From Bolinopsis microptera (taxonomy: Eukaryota > Ctenophora > Tentaculata > Lobata > Bolinopsidae), in NCBI RefSeq assembly GCF_026151205.1, contig NC_087083.1, positions 11,592,944-11,656,943 of the forward strand: DNA of 64,000 nt. The letters are read 5' to 3'. Positions within the stretch are counted from its first letter, which is position 1. The number at the start of each line of letters is the position of its first letter. Positions 58,453 through 64,000 of this stretch are shown here, piece by piece. Position numbers and translations under genes: made by a program. Under the pieces are notes generated by a model, which did no database searches, had not been told where the DNA came from, and saw nothing but the letters and a program-made list of their open reading frames with translations.

Positions 58453-60003
58453 ACTTCTTGCATATAACTTTGAAGTCCACGGTGACGTCTTAAGAAAACG
58501 GTCTCTGCAATGCACTTTTGCTGATAGCCATGCTCTGTGTTTTGCCAGCTTAAATCTTCATACTCGCATGGGGACTATTTCAGGAGAAGGTCAATGGTAT
58601 CCTACAGTCATTCCTTTGAGTTGTCTAATTTGGCCATGTCATGGTGACCCATTATAAAATTCCAAATCCTTTGACTGCCACTGGGCCAATCCATGTATTA
58701 ACCTCAATAGTCCTAATAAAAAGTTTCCCGACCATTCGGTACAGTATACCAAAATTTGTCAAGTTGTTAAATTGGATAATCAATAAAACGGCATCAAGTA
58801 GGTGATATCTTCGTAATTAAAATTACATCTCTAGCATACTAAAAAGGAACATAGTTAGAAACAAGAATAATTCTTACAATTGATAGAAAATTTAACATTA
58901 TTATAAAAATCACAAGCTGAGTAATCTAAGAAAAAAGATCGAAGATGGTAGCCAAACTAAAGGGGGCCATGAAAGAGCTGGACGCAGTTTCTAGACCTAC
59001 CCGGGTCTAGGGAAAAAAACCTAATATTATCTAAGTATATCAAAATGCCATTTTTAGCTGTGCTTCACATGTACAGTGTTTCCAGATCCTTCGGCTGATA
59101 CGACTGCAGGAGATTCTATGTAAGTCCTCACACTTGGGATTGATGGACAAACAGGGCTGGGATCTGTGACATTCTGATTTCAAAGCCCTCTCAACGAAAG
59201 CCCTTTATTTTTAAATTCATAATTTAATTTCAGTAACCAATGGACCACCAAGTTCCAAAACATTCCAGTTCAGAGTTTTGGTCAACGATATTCCTAGGTA
59301 TGTTGTTGTTGATGTTGTGTGTGTTTTGACATTGAATTAGAATGTTTCAAATTAAAGACAAACCTGCTGAACGACTTCCGAACAAGTCTTGTGGTATTAC
59401 ATTGATCCTTGTTGTGGTGCATTTTCCACATTCGGACAGGCAAGGAACTGTTTACACCAGTTGGTTGCAACTTCACAATTTAATACGTGGTTACAAGAGC
59501 CGTTTTTATGTCAGTGATAGCATGTTTTGATGTTTTGTTTTCGTTGACGAAGGATTTGTGCCCTTGATGTTCTTACCACAATTCAGCTCACTAAATTGTA
59601 GCCATAGCTTGTTCAACTCGGGCCTTATGAGGGCCAGGGGTGATCGTCTATCTTTGTAGGTTATAATTCAGTACACACATACAGGGGGAACTCATGGTCT
59701 CACACGCGTAGAGATTCCTACTTTATCATCAACATGAGTGTCGCCCCCATATGAATCAATTCTATGTTTTAAAGAGCCCATATATATTTTTAATTGAACC
59801 TCTTTTTCTTCAGTTGTCATATCGATGATCTGCATTCTTTGATTCAAAATACCATTTAACCTCATGAGTCATGACACATTTAAAAATCTTTAACAGTAGA
59901 AGAAAACTTCAAGTCTTGTTTTATTGAAACGTAACTGTGTATAAGGTAATATATGACGCTCGAGCCAGAGTCATTTGTTAATTTCTTATATATCTGTTTC
60001 ATC

Positions 60004-60025
60004 ACTAACATATATTCACATTTAG
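60004..60025 (+). promoter_or_regulatory. Branch-like motif and acceptor before LCLAT1 exon A
   Basis: cactaac and ttcacatttag ending at 60025, 7 nt before ATG 60033. A matching pair (cctaac, ctcatttag ending at 60287) sits 2 nt before the exon B ATG at 60290. Confidence 0.5.
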
Positions 60026-60032
60026 CCAGACC

Positions 60033-62731
60033 ATGGGCATCGTGCTGAAAACATTGAAGGGTATATATTTTACCCTGGCCTGCCTTATATCCTCATGGCT
60101 GGCATCTTGTTTCTTTCTGTTACCATCCTACCCACTGGGAATCTTCGTACCTCACATCTACCGATCATATATGCAGTTTGTGATAGGGACTTGGCTTCTT
60201 TTCCCCCCTTCAATTTACGAGGTATGGTATTTATGTTTCTAATCACCTGCATGTCTACTATTTCCCCCTAACTTACTACTCATTTAGCCATGGTGTTGAA
60301 AACAGTAAAGGGTATATATTTTACCCTGGCCTGTTTTGCATCCTCATGGCTTGGATCTTGTTTCATTATGTTGCCCTCGTACCTGCTGGGAGTCTTCGTA
60401 CCGCATGTCTACCGATCATATGTTCAGTTTATGATGGGTACATGGCTTCTATTCCCCCCTTCAATGTACGAGGTAAAGTATTTGTGTTCTTCTTTTTAAT
60501 CATGAATAATTAAAGAATTCAATGAATTGATTAAGAAAATAATATATTGTTAAATGTTTATAAACTGCATGCCAATTGAAGGATGCTGAGCATGTGCAGC
60601 AGATTCTGGTATCTTCTACCTTAATAAATCTAGTATTTGTCCACAGCTACTGTGGGGAACTCAAATACGTGTTAGTGGGGATAAGATGAGGCGAAGTGAG
60701 AGCTGTTTGATAGTAGCCAATCACCGCACACGTCTTGACTGGATGTTTATGTGGTCAGTTACCGGGCGAGCACGGTGGTCCGCTCTCATGAAGATTATTT
60801 TGCGCGGTGATCTGAAGCATCTTCCTGGTTTCGGTGAGTAATTTTTAACCTTAAAATCATTTTAAGGCTTTCGTCGAAGTTCCCTTGCATCATATTCACA
60901 ACCTTTTCCAGTATGATAATTTTTTCTTTCTTTGTTAGTAATATAGAATAGTAATATTAACATCTTCACAGGCTGGGCTATGCAGTTTGGAGGTTTCTTT
61001 TTCTTATCAAGAAAGTGGGCGAGCGACGAAAAATATCTCACTGATAAAATAAGGTTAGTGAGAGGTCCCGTCGAATTCAACGGAGAAATAATCCAAAGCT
61101 CGATGAGACACATCCGAGTAGGGAAAAGGATTTGTTGATATCTTACGGGTCTCCCCTACCCTTCTCTCGTCACATCGAATTCTCTTATCAGGTACTTTAC
61201 AACAGCTACAGAGCCCCATAAGTTACTCATCTTTCCGGAGGGTACCGACTATGACACCAAGACCAAAAAGCGGTCCGACGCTTATGGAGACAAGGAGGGG
61301 TTACCACATCTAGATTATGTTCTTCATCCTAGGACCACAGGTATTACCCAGGTACTAGCTCTGAAGTATTTTGCTTCAATTATTGGCGAACTCATTATAT
61401 TTATGAACTTAATCATTTAATAATGATCAGGCAGAACTTGTTTAGCCGAATTTGAATCACGGTGTTAATAAAGTTAATATATTCTCTATCGTTAGATATC
61501 AGCCCCCAAATCTATGGAACTAAAATTATCATACCCGCAGGATTTATCCACTGTGTGCAAGAGTTAAGAAAAGGTAATGTTCCTGCTCTATATGACATGA
61601 CACTAGGCTACCCTAAAACTCTGCCAGACCGTGGCGAATTGGATCTTATCACTGGCACTATGCCTGAAGAGGTTAGATTTTAGATTGATAACTAGACTTA
61701 CACCAATTTCAATTAGTGGCAGCTGAAAGCCTGGATTGATGTCATGATATTTCACCAACAAACTCGCTCCATTTCTGGTGAACAAGCTCAGAGCTTAGAA
61801 GCTATGAGAGCTGAGTAATGACTAAGATAAAATATAATTTTTATGTTTCTCTTATTTTATACATGAAATAGGATAAAAAATAGGTTCACTACGCTTCACG
61901 CTCTTATCTCTTCAATCTCTTCAGATACACGTGCACGTTCAGAGATTTGATATGGACGATATACCGTCTGAGAAATTAGAAACTGATAGATGGTTACGAG
62001 AACTTTGGTACGAAAAGGAAAAAAGACTCGAAAACTTGTAAGTGCACCGTCTAGCGATCACAGCTACGGAGAAATGCTATTGTCATTCACTATATATTCT
62101 CTTCATCAATATGCAATGGGCGATGTCAATGGCTAAAATAGCGATAATTTCGATTGACTTAAAATTTTGTTTAAAATTCCATAGAATTTAAATCTAGATA
62201 CGAGTGTTCAAATATTAGAGTTTTTGTTAAAATAATCAATGAGCCCACAACAGTTAATATCCTCAGCTACAAAGAAGGCCAGTTCGCGGAAGAAAACCCC
62301 AGCAAGCCCTATTTCCCTTCCTCCGCAGACAACTTCAAGATACCAATATTCGTTATCTGGAACGCTGGACTCCTCTTAATAATCTACCTCCTTTTTGTCT
62401 CACCTGTCACCAGATCGTATGTTATTAAAGTCTCGTAACATTACAACTTCCGAAAATCAAGCCATGTTCTACTTTTGTTTGTCGTCGAACCCTATGATTG
62501 TCTATACTAAGTAATATTGTCTATAATAATACTAAGTAAAGCTAGCTTACTGCACTAGAACTAGTATAATGTTTATCTGACTTGTAAATTAACCCCAGGT
62601 ACCTGCTATTTTCAAACCTTGCCCTCATCGTCCTCTCAACTCTAGGCCACATAGAGGACATTGACAGAAAGTTCGAGAATAATGAACCCACAATCTCTGA
62701 GCAGCCTTCCTCAGAAACCATCAGTACATAG
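60033..62731 (+). CDS. LCLAT1: LCLAT1-like lysophospholipid acyltransferase with two alternative first exons and one apparent frameshift
   Basis: ER membrane acyltransferase of the PlsC/AGPAT family; relatives acylate lysocardiolipin and lyso-PI/PG. Exons: first coding exon A 60033-60221 or B 60290-60472, then 60647-60833, 60972-61053, 61192-61341, 61541-61671, 61925-62037, 62267-62416, 62599-62731. The N-terminus is a membrane segment (KGIYFTLAC...). Motif NHRTRLDWMF (NHX4D, catalytic His) lies in exon 60647-60833 and IFPEGTDYD (acceptor site) in exon 61192-61341; HPRTTG follows. Two C-terminal hydrophobic segments and the HIEDIDRKFENNEPT tail end the protein (about 377 residues with exon A if frame is kept). 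Lengths sum to one base too many. The extra base is a t in gtttc at 61319-61323, after which the direct frame meets tag. It is an assembly error or a real disabling change. Confidence 0.92.
60290..60472 (+). CDS. LCLAT1 alternative first coding exon B
   Basis: Encodes 61 residues parallel to exon A (63 residues); shared GIYFTLAC, RSY, GTWLLFPPS and YE at the end. Each exon has its own acceptor, ATG and phase-0 donor. Including both would read from A into a stop (tga) within four codons, so they behave as mutually exclusive. The gap between them is only 66 bp. Confidence 0.85.
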
Positions 62732-62978
62732 GATTATATAGTACTTCTCTCAAGTAAAATCGGTATAATCATCGGAGGTAGTTACTTATTATATTGAGAG
62801 TTTAATTAGTTTTATACGAGTGCATGAAAATTTGCGTATTTTTAGAGAACGTATTTAGATTCGTGTAATACAACTTTTTGAGCTTAATCTGTGTATATTT
62901 ACGTAATGTAGGGGAGATGAAAGTAGTAAGCTGTAAGACCGAGGAGTTTGAAGCCTCGTGCTTATTATGATTGATGTA

Positions 62979-62984
62979 AATAAA
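62979..62984 (+). promoter_or_regulatory. Possible LCLAT1 poly(A) signal
   Basis: An aataaa hexamer about 250 nt after the LCLAT1 stop codon at 62731. Confidence 0.4.
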
Positions 62985-63654
62985 TGATAATTATGAAAAG
63001 TTAAAATGTTCAGTGAATTAAAGTTTTGGCATAAGTTCTGTGCTTACTGCTTAGTTGAGGAGGTGTTGCAACTAAAAAACAACCACCAGAGCATTATATT
63101 TGGTTTGCAGCCTCCTCTCTTGGATTTGCTGGCAGTAAATCCGACAAATATTTCGTTTTTCTTATTATATAAAGACACGCATGTAATAATTGCAATGTTT
63201 TAATTTGGTGATTTTTACCGAAATCATTTAAAAATTTTATTTCAGTTTGGTTATGAGTTAGTATTGAATTGGGTAGAACTAAGCGTTAAGAAGATGGGAT
63301 ATGTATCTTTTATTAAATTCTTCTAATTCTCTTTGATACAGAAATTTGTAGCTTTAACTGAAATTAGTTGATGCATGTGGCTAATTGTAGAATTTTCATG
63401 CCAATATCTTTTGCACGGTTTGCATTGTTCGTTGAGTTCACCCTTTTTATTATTATGTTTTGATATTTAAGATTTGTTTTGTAAGTTTTCGTGTATATTA
63501 AACATTAATGATGGTTTGAGCTAGATGTTCTCCTTTAACTACATATCCTTTAATTTCAATCAGGTAAAAATCTATCCAATTCAGATATAGTAGTACTATA
63601 ATAATGCCTGATACAAACAGCATTATGTTGAAGTATCTGCTATTATATACGAGA

Positions 63655-63743
63655 AGGGGGGGGGGTGCCAGCCTCATTTTGCCTCATTTGGGGCAGCCAA
63701 AAAAGGCAAAATTGGGATGAGGCAGAATGAGGTTGTCATCCCC
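63655..63743. mobile_element. Small foldback element FB4
   Basis: Starts with a G run plus tgccagcctcattttgcctc and ends gaggcagaatgaggttgtcatcccc in inverted arrangement. acgaga flanks both sides (63649-63654 and 63744-63749). The subterminal word gcctcatt is repeated. About 89 bp. Confidence 0.6.
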
Positions 63744-63904
63744 ACGAGATATTATTATTGTTGGCGGATGACAATTAGAAACATGTACCCTACTGATGTT
63801 TCAGCTGTATTTTTATGGCCTATTTTCGGTTAGCACGCCTGTATAGGTACTGATAACACTGTAACATAATGATTATACTGATAATGATATTATTGACAGT
63901 GAGG

Positions 63905-64000
63905 ATGTTGATTAAAGTGAAGACCCTGACTGGGAAAGAGATTGAGGTTGATATTGAGCCACAAGATAAAGTTGTCAGGATCAAAGAACGTCTTGAAGAG
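63905..64000 (+). CDS. NEDD8: NEDD8 ubiquitin-like protein, N-terminal part
   Basis: Ubiquitin-like modifier attached to cullins. The frame starts [19 protein letters not shown] and continues through RIKERLEE to the window edge. [13 protein letters not shown] and IKERLEE are characteristic of NEDD8 rather than ubiquitin (IFVKTLTGKTI). The first 32 residues are present; the rest, including the Gly-Gly end, is outside. An acceptor (ttattgacag, ending 63899) lies 5 nt before the ATG. Confidence 0.93.
   Translation, partial: MLIKVKTLTGKEIEVDIEPQDKVVRIKERLEE

Larger units (their letters stand above)
57387..60025. other. Intergenic stretch between the LINE and LCLAT1
   Basis: AT-rich; holds the LINE 3' region, the element with a telomeric core at 58260-58452 and the presumed LCLAT1 promoter or outron. 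Short open frames (for example 59342-59530) have no recognisable family. Confidence 0.5.

Overview
The window is nuclear DNA from an intron-rich, AT-rich invertebrate animal. Five multi-exon genes lie on the + strand and one on the - strand. All are typical metazoan genes split by GT-AG introns: an hnRNP L-type RNA-binding protein (1025-8203), NOMO (8776-28873), a VRK-family kinase (29820-51982), the acyltransferase LCLAT1 (60033-62731), NEDD8 (63905 to the window edge) and, nested in reverse inside a VRK intron, a major-facilitator transporter (36270-38434). I rebuilt exon structures by hand from codon phase and family resemblance. Every gene stays in phase from start to stop except LCLAT1, which has one apparent extra base. 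Interstitial telomere repeats are of the CCCTAA/TTAGGG type, which argues against nematodes and most insects. A good 3' splice site sits 1-12 nt upstream of every start codon. Spliced-leader trans-splicing would explain this, and would suit a hydrozoan cnidarian or a ctenophore, but the species is not settled by the sequence.

Layout: 0-8.2 kb hnRNP L; 8.8-28.9 kb NOMO, 23 coding exons; 28.15-32.0 kb a direct duplication of about 1.9 kb that copies both the last NOMO exon and the first VRK exon; 29.8-52.0 kb VRK, 15 coding exons, with the MFS gene nested at 36.3-38.4 kb; 52-60 kb gene-poor DNA with foldback elements, a LINE reverse transcriptase and a foldback element with a telomeric core; 60.0-62.7 kb LCLAT1 with two alternative first coding exons; 63.9 kb NEDD8.

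The most unusual property is how often tandem repeats straddle exon-intron junctions. The VRK intron at 48428-50545 is made almost wholly of about 96 copies of a 22-bp unit. Each unit carries a donor, a CTAAC branch-like motif and an acceptor, and the array is in register with the true splice sites at both ends. NOMO has repeated donors (14989, 21805), a five-fold repeated acceptor with 18 nt of exon (21114-21402) and a three-fold repeated acceptor/8-nt exon/donor block (24182-24358).

A second theme is a set of foldback elements with G-run/C-run tips and 6-9 bp target duplications (12782, 15552, 44360, 63655), plus a related one with a telomeric core (58260). The genes are housekeeping functions (RNA processing, ER membrane-protein insertion, chromatin kinase, phospholipid remodelling, ubiquitin-like modification) and do not form one pathway. 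No new enzymatic system is evident; the novelty is in the repeat and splice-site architecture.
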